The notes beneath the pieces were generated by a model. It did no database searches, was not told the origin of the DNA, and saw nothing but the letters and a program-made list of their open reading frames with translations. Positions 30,138 through 38,583 of a stretch of DNA of 64,000 nucleotides are shown here, piece after piece. Every line of letters starts with the position of its first letter. Positions within the stretch are counted from its first letter, which is position 1. This DNA comes from Anaerobranca gottschalkii DSM 13577 (GTDB lineage Bacteria; Bacillota; Proteinivoracia; Proteinivoracales; Proteinivoracaceae). The stretch lies in assembly GCF_900111575.1 (NCBI RefSeq), contig NZ_FOIF01000002.1, forward strand, positions 62,001 to 126,000, written 5' to 3'. A program made the position numbers and the translations under genes.

Positions 30138-31452
30138 AGTAGCATTTATGACACTAGGCTGTAAAGTTAATCAAGATGAAACAGATAGCATGATAGATTT
30201 ATTTAAAAAAAGAGGTTATCAAATAGTAGATTTCAATGAGAAATCAGATATTTATGTAATTAATACTTGTACCGTTACTCAGGTTGGAAGTAAAAAGTCC
30301 AGGCAAATGATTAGACGGGCCCATCGTTTAAATCCCGATGCTTTAATTGTAGTAACAGGTTGTTATTCTCAAACAGCTAGCGAAGAAGTAGCAAAAATAC
30401 CTGGAGTCAGTTTAATAGTTGGTAATGATCAAAAACACAATATTGTAAAATTATCAGAGGAAGCATTGGGTAAAAATAAAGCAGAAAAGCCTGAAGTTTT
30501 GGTTTCACAAAGACATGAGCTGACCAAATTCCATTCCTTGCCAATTGCTACAAATCGTCAGCGTCACAGGGCTACCCTTAAAATACAAGAAGGTTGTGAT
30601 AACTTCTGTACTTACTGTATTGTTCCATACGCAAGGGGACCAATACGGAGTAAACCGTTGAAAGATGTGGTAGAGGACTGTAAGCAATTGGTAAAAGAGG
30701 GATATCAAGAAATTGTTTTAACGGGAATTCATTTAGGGGCCTATGGAAGGGATTTATCTGAAACTTTAAGTTTGGCAGATGTGGTAAATTCTTTAAGTGA
30801 AATAACTGATTTAAAGAGGTTAAGATTAAGTTCAATTGAACCTACAGATTTTTCTATGGAATTGCTAACAGCTATTAAAAATTCAAATAATATCTGCAAT
30901 CATTTTCATGTACCTTTACAAAATGGTTGTGATAAAATCTTAGATTTGATGGGTCGTAAATACGATTCAGCATATTATGAAAAAGTAATTGAAACTTTAC
31001 GTTCTATAAAAAAAGATGTAGCTATAACCACTGATATTATGGTAGGTTTTCCTGGAGAAACTGATGAAGATTTTAATAAAACCCTTGAATTTGTGGAAAA
31101 AATTCGCTTTTCTGGTATCCACGTATTTAAGTATTCTCCAAGGGAAGGTACCCCTGCCAGTACATTTCCTAATCAAGTACCAAATTCCATTAAAGAAAAA
31201 AGAAGTGATATCTTAACAAAAAAAGCTTTAGAACTAAAACATAAATATTATCAGCAGTTTTTAGGGGAAGAAGTAGAGGTTTTATTTGAAAAAGAGGTAG
31301 ATGGTAAAATAGAAGGACATACTACTAACTACATGGTAGTTCAAGCCAATGGAACAAAAGAATTGCTAGGTTCTATTTTACCTGTGGAGTTATTAGAAAT
31401 TGAAGGAGAAACTATTTTTGGTAGAATAAAAGGTGAATTTAACGGAAGATAA
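30130..31452 (+). CDS. mtaB: tRNA t6A37 methylthiotransferase MtaB
   Basis: A 440-aa radical SAM methylthiotransferase that makes ms2t6A in tRNA. The UPF0004 domain begins MTLGCKVNQDETDSM and includes NTCTVTQVGSKKSR and VTGCYSQ, whose cysteines hold the auxiliary cluster. The radical SAM motif is CDNFCTYCIVPYARG. A TRAM domain closes the protein. TTG start overlapping rsmE. Confidence 0.96.
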   Translation: MNRVAFMTLGCKVNQDETDSMIDLFKKRGYQIVDFNEKSDIYVINTCTVTQVGSKKSRQMIRRAHRLNPDALIVVTGCYSQTASEEVAKIPGVSLIVGNDQKHNIVKLSEEALGKNKAEKPEVLVSQRHELTKFHSLPIATNRQRHRATLKIQEGCDNFCTYCIVPYARGPIRSKPLKDVVEDCKQLVKEGYQEIVLTGIHLGAYGRDLSETLSLADVVNSLSEITDLKRLRLSSIEPTDFSMELLTAIKNSNNICNHFHVPLQNGCDKILDLMGRKYDSAYYEKVIETLRSIKKDVAITTDIMVGFPGETDEDFNKTLEFVEKIRFSGIHVFKYSPREGTPASTFPNQVPNSIKEKRSDILTKKALELKHKYYQQFLGEEVEVLFEKEVDGKIEGHTTNYMVVQANGTKELLGSILPVELLEIEGETIFGRIKGEFNGR

Positions 31453-31493
31453 GTGCATATAGTATTAGTGAAAAAAACAAGGGGGAAAAAAAT

Positions 31494-31988
31494 ATGGGAA
31501 GAGTATTTGTTTTTGAAGGAAAACGGTTGATTCCTCTGTTTATTTTACTAATGCTATTGATCACTGTATCTGTTTATGATGCTTTATTTCCTACAACAAC
31601 TCCAGCTATCCTTACTGGGGAGTTAGTACATTACGTAAATGTTGAACAGGGAAATCTATACCCACAGAAACAACTCCTGATTTTTGACAACTTAGAAAGC
31701 TATGTCAAGTTTTTACAAAATAATAACATAGCATTACCTAATCACAATTTCGACCCAAATAACAATCTGGCAATAATTACAATGAATTTTCAAATTCAAA
31801 GTTTTACCAGAACATCAGATGATTTAGGACGAAAAGTACTAAATGTAATCTGTAGTGAAAAAAATGCTCAATATAAAATTTACATAGTGCCTAAGGATCA
31901 ACAAATAGATCAAAATGATGTAGTTTGGAATTTTTATGACGAACGGGGAAGAAAGTTGGAAGGTGTAAGAATAAGGGTAAATCCGTAA
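31494..31988 (+). CDS. Secreted or membrane-anchored protein of unknown function
   Basis: A 164-aa protein with an N-terminal hydrophobic segment (about 12-30) acting as signal or anchor. The extracellular part has no cysteine-rich, enzymatic or repeat motif I recognise (NLAIITMNFQIQSFTRTS, YKIYIVPKDQQIDQND). It may fold like the small PrcB-type extracytoplasmic domains, but that is a guess. Alone between mtaB and a HIT gene, ending in a hairpin. Confidence 0.65.
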   Translation: MGRVFVFEGKRLIPLFILLMLLITVSVYDALFPTTTPAILTGELVHYVNVEQGNLYPQKQLLIFDNLESYVKFLQNNNIALPNHNFDPNNNLAIITMNFQIQSFTRTSDDLGRKVLNVICSEKNAQYKIYIVPKDQQIDQNDVVWNFYDERGRKLEGVRIRVNP

Positions 31989-32003
31989 AAGGTTTACCCT
32001 TAT
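31971..32003 (+). terminator. Hairpin at the end of the secreted-protein gene
   Basis: ATAAGGGTAAA (31971-31981) pairs with TTTACCCTTAT (31993-32003). The 5' arm lies inside the last codons. No T run follows, so efficiency is uncertain. Confidence 0.55.
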
Positions 32004-32103
32004 AATATTTACATCAACTATTAAAAAAGATTAAGAAAAAACAAAGATAAAAGAGGAATTATTTGCCTAGGTGTTGAAATAATATATATAAGGGGGTGAA
32101 GCT

Positions 32104-32433
32104 ATGGAGTGTATATTTTGTAAAATTATAAAAGGTGAAGTTCCTGCTAAGAAAGTATATGAAGATAATAATGTTTTAGCTTTCCATGATATAAATCCCC
32201 AAGCTCCCATTCATATACTAATAATTCCTAAAAAACATTACTCTAACATCCTTCAAACAGAATTAAGGGAAATAGAACCTATCTTTTCCGCTATTAAAAA
32301 CCTTGTAAGTGATTTGGGATTAGAGGAAGGTTTTAGGATAGTTAATAACTGCGGTGAACTAGGTGGTCAAACAGTAGACCATGTACACTTTCACCTTTTA
32401 GGAAAAAGAAAATTAACTTGGCCTCCAGGATAG
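32104..32433 (+). CDS. HIT family nucleotide hydrolase
   Basis: A 109-aa HINT-type protein. CIFCKIIKGEVPAKKVYED forms the N-terminus, with Cys residues of the zinc-type HIT group. The catalytic histidine triad is DHVHFHLLG. It probably hydrolyses purine nucleoside phosphoramidates. AAGGGGGTGAAG precedes the ATG. Confidence 0.94.
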   Translation: MECIFCKIIKGEVPAKKVYEDNNVLAFHDINPQAPIHILIIPKKHYSNILQTELREIEPIFSAIKNLVSDLGLEEGFRIVNNCGELGGQTVDHVHFHLLGKRKLTWPPG

Positions 32434-32445
32434 GATATTATTACC

Positions 32446-32474
32446 TTGACAGTTATTTACCTTTTATGTATAAT
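32446..32474 (+). promoter_or_regulatory. Consensus sigma-A promoter of rpsU
   Basis: TTGACA (32446-32451), 17-base spacer, TATAAT (32469-32474): a perfect consensus promoter. It leaves an untranslated leader of about 75 bases before rpsU. Confidence 0.92.
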
Positions 32475-32557
32475 ATCATTGTTATATTAAATTTTACTAA
32501 TATTCCAGTACTATAATATTGAGTTTTACTGGTTTGTAGCGAGGGGAGGGAAACAAG

Positions 32558-32734
32558 GTGGCTGAAGTCAAAATTGGCAAAAACGAGTCCCTGGATAATG
32601 CCCTAAGGCGTTTTAAACGCTCATGCCAACGCTCTGGCGTTCTCTCAGAACTCCGCAAAAGAGAATTCTACGATAAACCAAGCGTAAAACGTAAAAAGAA
32701 AGCAGAAGCAGCAAGGAAGAAGAAAAAGTTCTAG
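32558..32734 (+). CDS. rpsU: 30S ribosomal protein S21
   Basis: A 58-aa basic protein beginning [20 protein letters not shown] and ending [12 protein letters not shown]. The GTG start lies after GAGGGGAGGGAAACAAG. Driven by a perfect consensus promoter and followed 14 bases later by yqeY, the usual rpsU-yqeY pair. Its codon choice is richer in G+C than its neighbours, as expected for a highly expressed ribosomal gene. Confidence 0.96.
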   Translation: MAEVKIGKNESLDNALRRFKRSCQRSGVLSELRKREFYDKPSVKRKKKAEAARKKKKF

Positions 32735-32748
32735 AGGAGGAAAAGCCA

Positions 32749-33195
32749 TTGAATTTGGTAGACCGCCTGACGGCAGACATGAAAACTGCCATGAAAAATG
32801 GAGATAAATTGGCTCTGTCTGTTATACGTATGATGCGTTCGGAAATCAAATATGCAGAAATCTCTAAAGGAAGTCCTCTCACTGAAGAAGATGTCCTAGA
32901 AGTTCTTAGTAGAGAATGTAAAAAGAGAAGGGATTCCATTGAAGAATATACAAAAGGGAATCGTCAAGATATAGCTGCCCAATTAGAAAAAGAAGTGGAA
33001 ATCATTAGCACTTACTTGCCTAAACAGCTAACTAAAGAAGAAATCCAGAGTATAATAGATGAAGCAATCAGAGAAACCCAAGTTTCTTCTGTAAAAGAAA
33101 TGGGAAAACTTATGGCTTACATTATGCCGAAAGTAAAAGGCAAAGCTGATGGAAAACTCGTTAATCAATTAGTGAAAGAAAAGCTATCTAATTAG
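32749..33195 (+). CDS. yqeY: GatB/YqeY domain-containing protein
   Basis: A 148-aa YqeY protein, related to the C-terminal tRNA-binding domain of GatB (MNLVDRLTADMKTAMKNGDK; EIISTYLPKQLTKEEIQ; MPKVKGKADGKLVNQLVKE). TTG start with GAGGAGG upstream. Exact function unknown; a tRNA-related role is inferred from fold and from linkage to rpsU. Confidence 0.93.
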   Translation: MNLVDRLTADMKTAMKNGDKLALSVIRMMRSEIKYAEISKGSPLTEEDVLEVLSRECKKRRDSIEEYTKGNRQDIAAQLEKEVEIISTYLPKQLTKEEIQSIIDEAIRETQVSSVKEMGKLMAYIMPKVKGKADGKLVNQLVKEKLSN

Positions 33196-33207
33196 ATAGC
33201 TTTTTTT
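33180..33207 (+). terminator. Terminator of rpsU-yqeY
   Basis: AAAGCTATCT (33180-33189), loop AATT, AGATAGCTTT (33194-33203), then TTTT. The stem overlaps the yqeY stop codon. Confidence 0.9.
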
Positions 33208-33272
33208 GTAATATAAAGGAATTATCTATTTAATGTAAAGTCTTCCTTAACTAAAAATAAATTTCCGAAATT

Positions 33273-33302
33273 TTGCAGGAATTTACTATTTTTACATAGA
33301 AT
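33273..33302 (+). promoter_or_regulatory. Weak promoter candidate for nfeD-floA
   Basis: TTGCAG (33273-33278), 18-base spacer, TAGAAT (33297-33302), upstream of the nfeD start at 33340. Confidence 0.4.
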
Positions 33303-33339
33303 AAATAATGAAATAGGTTTGACTAAAGGAGGTGACTAA

Positions 33340-34650
33340 ATGAAAAGGTTTAGATTTTTAGCAGTATTTGTACTATTATTCTTGTCCTTGTTTCTTTTTA
33401 CAACAAGTAGTTCCGCTAACGGAAAAGATACTATCTTTGTTATAACTTTAGAAGGTCCCATAGACGGAGCTTTACCAAGGATTTTAAAAAGAGCTATTAA
33501 TGAAGCGGAAATGTCTAAAGTTGATTTAATAATATTAGAGATTAACTCCCCTGGAGGTTATGTTAAAGAAGCAGGACAAATAAGGGATATTTTAGTTTCT
33601 ACAGATATTCCTATTTATGCTTTTGTTCGAAATAATGCATTTTCAGCAGCAGCTTTTTTAGCATTAGCTTGTGATAGAATTTATATGACCCCTCAAGGCT
33701 CTATTGGAGATGCCCAAGTAATCCTAGCAGATGGTCAACCGGCACCTGAAAAGATAATCTCTGCATGGGATGCCCAAATGCGTTCTTTAGCTGAAGCAAG
33801 GGGTAGGGATCCTGAGATAGCCTCTGCAATGGTGAGAATTGAGAAGGAAATTGAAGGATTAGTTAGTAGCAAAGAACTATTAACATTGACAGCCCATCAA
33901 GCTGTTCAATATGGATATTGTGAAGGTATATATAATTCAATAGATGAATTGTTAAAAGCTTTGAATTATAAAAATCCACAGATAATTATATTTGATCAAT
34001 CATGGGCAGAAAGTTTAGCCCGCTTTATCACAAACCCGCAAGTTGCTTCAATTTTACTTTCTGTAGGAATGGTAGCATTAATTATTGAAGTTTTAGCTCC
34101 TGGTTTTGGTGTAGCAGGTATAATTTCCATAATATCCTTTACACTATTTTTCGGTGGACATATTATTGCAGGTTTTGCCAATTTAGAGTTTATAATTCTA
34201 TTTATTTTAGGGATTTTATTGTTGATTGTGGAAATGTTCTTTGCCGGTTTCGGTATCTTTGGAGTTGGAGGGGTTACTTTGATATTTTTAAGTGTAATTT
34301 TCACCGCCAGGTCATTTTCAGACGGGATAGTTATCTTAGGATGGACACTTTTATTTACAATTATTTTGCTAATTATTTTTTACAGATTGCTATCAAGATC
34401 CAAAGGATTAGATAAATTAGTGTTAAAACAACAAGAAAATAAAGAACAAGGTTATATAGCTTCTGGAAAATATGAAGAATTACTTGGAAAAGAAGGAAGA
34501 ACAATTACAATGTTAAGACCTTCAGGTATCGCTGAAATTGAAGGTCAACGGTATGATGTAGTTTCAGAAGGTGGTTTTATTTCTTCCAACGCAAAAATAA
34601 AAGTCGTTAAAGTTGGAAGTAATAATATAATAGTCAAAAAAATTGATTAG
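33340..34650 (+). CDS. NfeD family membrane serine protease (long form)
   Basis: A 436-aa NfeD1b-type protein. A signal peptide is at about 1-26. A ClpP-like serine protease domain (about 30-220) has EINSPGGYVKEAGQI and RNNAFSAAAFLALACD, whose Ser is the expected nucleophile. Four to five membrane helices (about 235-350) and a C-terminal OB-fold NfeD domain (about 370-436) follow. Known members pair with flotillin-like proteins, and floA follows 12 bases later. Probably a membrane-quality-control protease. Confidence 0.92.
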   Translation: MKRFRFLAVFVLLFLSLFLFTTSSSANGKDTIFVITLEGPIDGALPRILKRAINEAEMSKVDLIILEINSPGGYVKEAGQIRDILVSTDIPIYAFVRNNAFSAAAFLALACDRIYMTPQGSIGDAQVILADGQPAPEKIISAWDAQMRSLAEARGRDPEIASAMVRIEKEIEGLVSSKELLTLTAHQAVQYGYCEGIYNSIDELLKALNYKNPQIIIFDQSWAESLARFITNPQVASILLSVGMVALIIEVLAPGFGVAGIISIISFTLFFGGHIIAGFANLEFIILFILGILLLIVEMFFAGFGIFGVGGVTLIFLSVIFTARSFSDGIVILGWTLLFTIILLIIFYRLLSRSKGLDKLVLKQQENKEQGYIASGKYEELLGKEGRTITMLRPSGIAEIEGQRYDVVSEGGFISSNAKIKVVKVGSNNIIVKKID

Positions 34651-34662
34651 GAGGTTTTATTT

Positions 34663-35646
34663 ATGCCAGAGACAATGATTTTTATGGTAATTGTTATAGC
34701 TTTAGGTATATTCTTTTTAACACTGTTATTTAGTTTTATACCCGTAGGGCTATGGATTTCTGCTTGGGCAGCAGGTGTTAAAATAGGTTTATTTAACCTA
34801 ATAGGAATGCGTATAAGAAAAGTAATTCCAGCTAGAATTGTCAACCCCCTGATAAAAGCTACTAAAGCAGGATTAGATTTACAGATTGATAAATTAGAAG
34901 CCCATTATTTAGCAGGAGGTAATGTCGATAGAGTAGTTAATGCTTTGATTGCTGCTCAAAGGGCAGACATTGATTTAGGGTTTGAAAGGGCAACTGCTAT
35001 CGATTTGGCAGGTAGAGATGTATTACAAGCTGTACAGATGAGTGTTAACCCTAAAGTTATAGAAACCCCAGTTGTAGCCGCTGTGGCAAAAGATGGTATA
35101 GAAGTAAAGGCAAAGGCCAGAGTAACAGTAAGGGCTAATATTGATCGCCTTGTTGGTGGAGCTGGTGAAGAAACCATTATTGCCAGGGTTGGTGAAGGTA
35201 TTGTAACAACCATAGGTTCTGCTCAAACCCATAAAGAAGTTTTAGAAAATCCAGATGCAATTTCACGGACTGTTTTAGACCGTTCTTTAGATGCAGGTAC
35301 TGCTTTCCAAATACTATCTATCGATATTGCTGATGTCGATGTAGGTAAAAATATTGGAGCAGAGTTACAAACAGATCAAGCTGAAGCTGACAAACGTATT
35401 GCCCAAGCTAAAGCTGAAGAAAGAAGGGCAATGGCCGTTGCTTTAGAACAAGAAATGAAGGCAAGGGTTCAAGAAATGAGAGCAAAAGTTGTAGAAGCTG
35501 AAGCTGAAGTACCTAAAGCTATGGCTCAAGCTTTAAGGGAAGGAAAAATTTCTGTTATGGATTACTATCAGTTAAAAAATATAAATGCAGATACAAACAT
35601 GAGGGAAGCGATTTCTAGAGGTTCTAAAGAAGAAAAAGGAAGCTAA
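34663..35646 (+). CDS. floA: Flotillin-like protein FloA
   Basis: A 327-aa membrane scaffold of the FloA/YqfA type. An N-terminal hydrophobic hairpin (about 4-30) is followed by the SPFH-like domain and a Glu/Ala-rich helical region ([18 protein letters not shown]). Organises membrane microdomains in Bacillus. Encoded behind nfeD and ahead of a small membrane gene and yqfC, matching Bacillus yqeZ-yqfA-yqfB-yqfC. Confidence 0.95.
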   Translation: MPETMIFMVIVIALGIFFLTLLFSFIPVGLWISAWAAGVKIGLFNLIGMRIRKVIPARIVNPLIKATKAGLDLQIDKLEAHYLAGGNVDRVVNALIAAQRADIDLGFERATAIDLAGRDVLQAVQMSVNPKVIETPVVAAVAKDGIEVKAKARVTVRANIDRLVGGAGEETIIARVGEGIVTTIGSAQTHKEVLENPDAISRTVLDRSLDAGTAFQILSIDIADVDVGKNIGAELQTDQAEADKRIAQAKAEERRAMAVALEQEMKARVQEMRAKVVEAEAEVPKAMAQALREGKISVMDYYQLKNINADTNMREAISRGSKEEKGS

Positions 35647-35657
35647 GGTGAAAAATT

Positions 35658-36023
35658 ATGGAGCTCATAATATTCCTGATCTTCACTGTGGTATTTAGTT
35701 TAATTAAAAGTTTAATTGATCAAGATCAAAAAAATAAAGGTAAGCCAATATTAGAACCTAAATATGAGAAATTTCCTGTTGAACAGCAAAAATCTAAAGC
35801 TGTAATCAATAAAGAAAAGTTAATATCTAAAAAGATAGAAAAACCTATAAAAACTACAACTACTCATAATCTGACAATGACAGTTAAAGAAAATAAACAT
35901 GAGGAACAATTTTCAAATAAAAATTTAGAGTTAAGTTTTGAACATGATGATATAGTTAAAGGGTTTATTATGTCTGAAATCCTTGAGAATCCAAGATTTA
36001 AAAAACCTTATAAATTCCGCTAA
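35658..36023 (+). CDS. Small membrane-anchored protein, YqfB position
   Basis: A 121-aa protein: one hydrophobic N-terminal segment (about 1-18), then a polar, lysine-rich, probably disordered tail (KPILEPKYEKFPVEQQKSKA) ending in FIMSEILENPRFKKPYKFR. The 'SEIL..PR..KP' ending recurs in clostridial hypothetical proteins after flotillin. Function unknown; by position it may belong to the NfeD-FloA complex. Confidence 0.7.
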   Translation: MELIIFLIFTVVFSLIKSLIDQDQKNKGKPILEPKYEKFPVEQQKSKAVINKEKLISKKIEKPIKTTTTHNLTMTVKENKHEEQFSNKNLELSFEHDDIVKGFIMSEILENPRFKKPYKFR

Positions 36024-36034
36024 TATTTAGTTAT

Positions 36035-36084
36035 ACCTCCTTCTATTTTGGCATATTGTTAAAATAGACAGGAGGTGTTTTTTT
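36035..36084 (+). promoter_or_regulatory. Hairpin that sequesters the yqfC ribosome-binding site, terminator-like
   Basis: ACCTCC (36035-36040) pairs with GGAGGT (36071-36076), and CTATTTT (36043-36049) with AAAATAG (36061-36067). The 3' arm is the yqfC Shine-Dalgarno, and seven T follow before the ATG. It could end transcription of nfeD-floA or hold yqfC translation off until sporulation transcription starts inside it. Confidence 0.65.
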
Positions 36085-36363
36085 ATGTCTAAAAGAGGTG
36101 ATAAGATAAAGCTAGGTTTGGCGGAATTTTTTGATATACCAAAAGATATTATCCTTAATTTACCCCGTATAATAATTATTGGACAGATACAAATTTATAT
36201 AGAAAATCATCAAGGAATAAAAGAGTTTAGAGATGATTATGTAAAAATTGATTTGCCCCAAGGAATTTTGGAAATTAAAGGGAAAAACCTACTATTAAGA
36301 AATGTCTATAGCGATGATTTGCTTTTGGATGGGGAAATAACTTCTATTAACTTTATTAAATAG
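36085..36363 (+). CDS. yqfC: Sporulation protein YqfC
   Basis: A 92-aa YabP/YqfC-family protein (AEFFDIPKDIILNLPRI; VKIDLPQGILEIKGKNLLLRN). In Bacillus the yqfCD pair is made in the mother cell during sporulation. GGAGGTG is the ribosome-binding site, located within a hairpin arm. Followed 12 bases later by yqfD. Confidence 0.93.
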   Translation: MSKRGDKIKLGLAEFFDIPKDIILNLPRIIIIGQIQIYIENHQGIKEFRDDYVKIDLPQGILEIKGKNLLLRNVYSDDLLLDGEITSINFIK

Positions 36364-36375
36364 GTTGGTGATAAA

Positions 36376-37554
36376 ATGTTTTTAATACAACTTATGAAAA
36401 AATTAAAAGGGTATGTAACGGTCAAAGTGATGGGCAAAAAGGGTGAGAGATTTATTAACTTAGCTATGAGGATGGATGTAGAACTTTGGAATATAAAAAG
36501 GGAAAAAGACTACTTAATATTAAATTTATCTATAGCTGGATACAGGAAAATGTGGCAACAATGTCGAAAGGAAAATATACCTATAAAAATCATTAGAAAA
36601 AAGGGAGGGCCCTTTTTATTACATAAACTTAGAAAAAGAAAAGTATTTTCAGTAGGATTAATTCTGTTTATTTTAGTAATCTATATTATTTCTTCTTTTA
36701 TTTGGTTTGTTGATGTAACAGGCTTGGAAACTATAGACTATAACCAGTTTTCTACCTTTTTAAAAGAACAAAATTTAAAGGTAGGAACCTTTAAATATTT
36801 TATAGATACTGAAAAATTAGAGCAAAATATAAAATTGGCATTTCCACAAATCGCTTGGGTATCAATTAATGTTAGAGGAACACAAGTTTTAGTGGAAGTT
36901 GTGGAAAAAGAGGGAGAAGAAGCTACAGAAAAAGGGCCAGCTAACTTAATAGCGGTAAAAGATGGAGTAATAACAAAAATTTTAGTATTATCAGGGCAAC
37001 AAGAAGTAAATGTGGGAGATACTGTTGCTAAAAATCAATTACTAATTTCAGGTCAATTATTTAATGAAGAGACAAGGACCCATATGTTAGTAAGAGCCTT
37101 CGGTATTGTAGAGGCTAGGGTTTGGTACGAAGGTTATGGAGAAGCATTACAACAAGAATCTTTGTATAAAAAGACGGGAAATTCAGTAGCAGTAAAATAT
37201 ATAGAGGTATTTGGCAAAAAGATAAGAATTTCAAAAAAAAATATCCCTTATGAAAAATACTCAAAGGGAATAACTGTAAATAGACTAGCAATTAAAGACT
37301 CACCTTTACCATTTAAAGTGGTAATTGAAAGGTATTATGAAATTAAAGAAGAAAAAAATAAATACAATATTACTCAAATGGAAAGATTAGCAAGGGAAAG
37401 GGCTATAGAAAATGCTATGAAAAAAGTGCCTGATGGGGTGGAAATTGTAAATAAAACTGTTAATATAATAGAGAGAAGTGGTAAAATAGTAAGAGTAAAA
37501 GTTATTTTAGAAACAATAGAGGATATTGGCAAGATACAAAGAATTAATTATTAA
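36376..37554 (+). CDS. yqfD: Sporulation protein YqfD
   Basis: A 392-aa YqfD. A cytoplasmic N-terminus with basic stretches leads to one membrane segment (about 95-113), then an extracytoplasmic POTRA-like start ([16 protein letters not shown]) and a long beta-rich domain. Required for efficient sporulation in some Firmicutes. Its tail fits the family, and the gene lies just behind yqfC. Confidence 0.93.
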   Translation: MFLIQLMKKLKGYVTVKVMGKKGERFINLAMRMDVELWNIKREKDYLILNLSIAGYRKMWQQCRKENIPIKIIRKKGGPFLLHKLRKRKVFSVGLILFILVIYIISSFIWFVDVTGLETIDYNQFSTFLKEQNLKVGTFKYFIDTEKLEQNIKLAFPQIAWVSINVRGTQVLVEVVEKEGEEATEKGPANLIAVKDGVITKILVLSGQQEVNVGDTVAKNQLLISGQLFNEETRTHMLVRAFGIVEARVWYEGYGEALQQESLYKKTGNSVAVKYIEVFGKKIRISKKNIPYEKYSKGITVNRLAIKDSPLPFKVVIERYYEIKEEKNKYNITQMERLARERAIENAMKKVPDGVEIVNKTVNIIERSGKIVRVKVILETIEDIGKIQRINY

Positions 37555-37577
37555 TTAACATTCAAGGAGGCATGACT

Positions 37578-38528
37578 TTGACAGAATTTACTTATAACAT
37601 TAAAATTGAAGATTATACTATTTTTAGGGAGTTAAATACCCAAAATGGTAGTTTCTTATTAAAAATTGAAGAAAAAACAAATGCAATAATAAATCTTAAC
37701 AGTAATGGAATAATCATAACAGGAAAAAATCAAAGGGAAATAGATAAAACTAAAAAGTTAATTGAAGATTTAATTAAACTCATTCAGTTAGATGGTTATT
37801 TAGATGAGCAAAAGGCAAATTATATTTTAAACATCGATGAAAAGGGTGAATTAAAGGTAGTGGAAGAATTACAACAGACAATTATAAGGAATTTTAAAGG
37901 AAAAAATATTAGACCTAAAACGTTAGGACAAAATAGATATATCCAAGCAATAGAGAAAAATCATATAGTTTTTGGTATTGGTCCAGCGGGTACAGGTAAA
38001 ACTTATTTAGCTATAGCCATGGCGGTAAAGGCTTTAAAGGAAAAGAAAGTAAGTAGAATAATCTTAACCCGTCCAGCTATTGAAGCAGGGGAAAAATTAG
38101 GTTTTTTACCAGGGGATTTGCAAGATAAAGTAGATCCATATTTACGTCCCCTCTACGATGGTTTAAATGATTTGTTAGGACCAGAAGTCTTCCAACGTTA
38201 TATGGAAAAAGGTATAATAGAAGTAGCTCCCTTAGCATATATGAGAGGTAGAACTTTGGACAATTCATTTATAATTTTAGATGAAGCTCAAAATACAACT
38301 CCAGAACAAATGAAAATGTTTTTGACGAGATTTGGTTTTGGTTCTAAAGCTATAATAACAGGAGATATTACCCAAATTGATTTACCTAAAGGGAAGTTTT
38401 CAGGTTTAAAACAAGTGGAAAAAATTTTAAAAAATATTGAAGGCTTGGAATTTATCCATTTAACTGAATCAGATGTAGTTAGACATCCAATAGTTACAGC
38501 AATAATCCAAGCATATGAAAGTCATTAG
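37578..38528 (+). CDS. phoH: PhoH-like ATPase
   Basis: A 316-aa PhoH-type P-loop ATPase. An N-terminal KH-like domain (1-~110) leads to Walker [12 protein letters not shown] and Walker [19 protein letters not shown] at 37578 is preferred, 7 bases after AAGGAGG; ATG at 37572 is one base from it. Encoded ahead of pgpH and ybeY, the usual order. Thought to act in RNA metabolism together with YbeY. Confidence 0.94.
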   Translation: MTEFTYNIKIEDYTIFRELNTQNGSFLLKIEEKTNAIINLNSNGIIITGKNQREIDKTKKLIEDLIKLIQLDGYLDEQKANYILNIDEKGELKVVEELQQTIIRNFKGKNIRPKTLGQNRYIQAIEKNHIVFGIGPAGTGKTYLAIAMAVKALKEKKVSRIILTRPAIEAGEKLGFLPGDLQDKVDPYLRPLYDGLNDLLGPEVFQRYMEKGIIEVAPLAYMRGRTLDNSFIILDEAQNTTPEQMKMFLTRFGFGSKAIITGDITQIDLPKGKFSGLKQVEKILKNIEGLEFIHLTESDVVRHPIVTAIIQAYESH

Positions 38529-38558
38529 ATTCTAACTTTAATTTATAATAACAATTGA

Positions 38559-38564
38559 TATAAT
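38559..38564 (+). promoter_or_regulatory. Extended -10 promoter candidate for the pgpH-ybeY run
   Basis: TGATATAAT, an extended -10 (TATAAT at 38559-38564), in the 55-base gap after phoH. The -35 region is poor. Confidence 0.45.
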
Positions 38565-38583
38565 TAGATATGAGGTGGGGGAA

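Noticed and set aside
32063-32090. TTGCCT-16-TATATA as promoter for the HIT gene
   Set aside because: The predicted start would fall inside or after the AGGGGGTG ribosome-binding site.
31989-32103. Possible regulatory RNA before the HIT gene
   Set aside because: Apart from the hairpin at the end of the preceding gene, the stretch is A-rich with no conserved motif.
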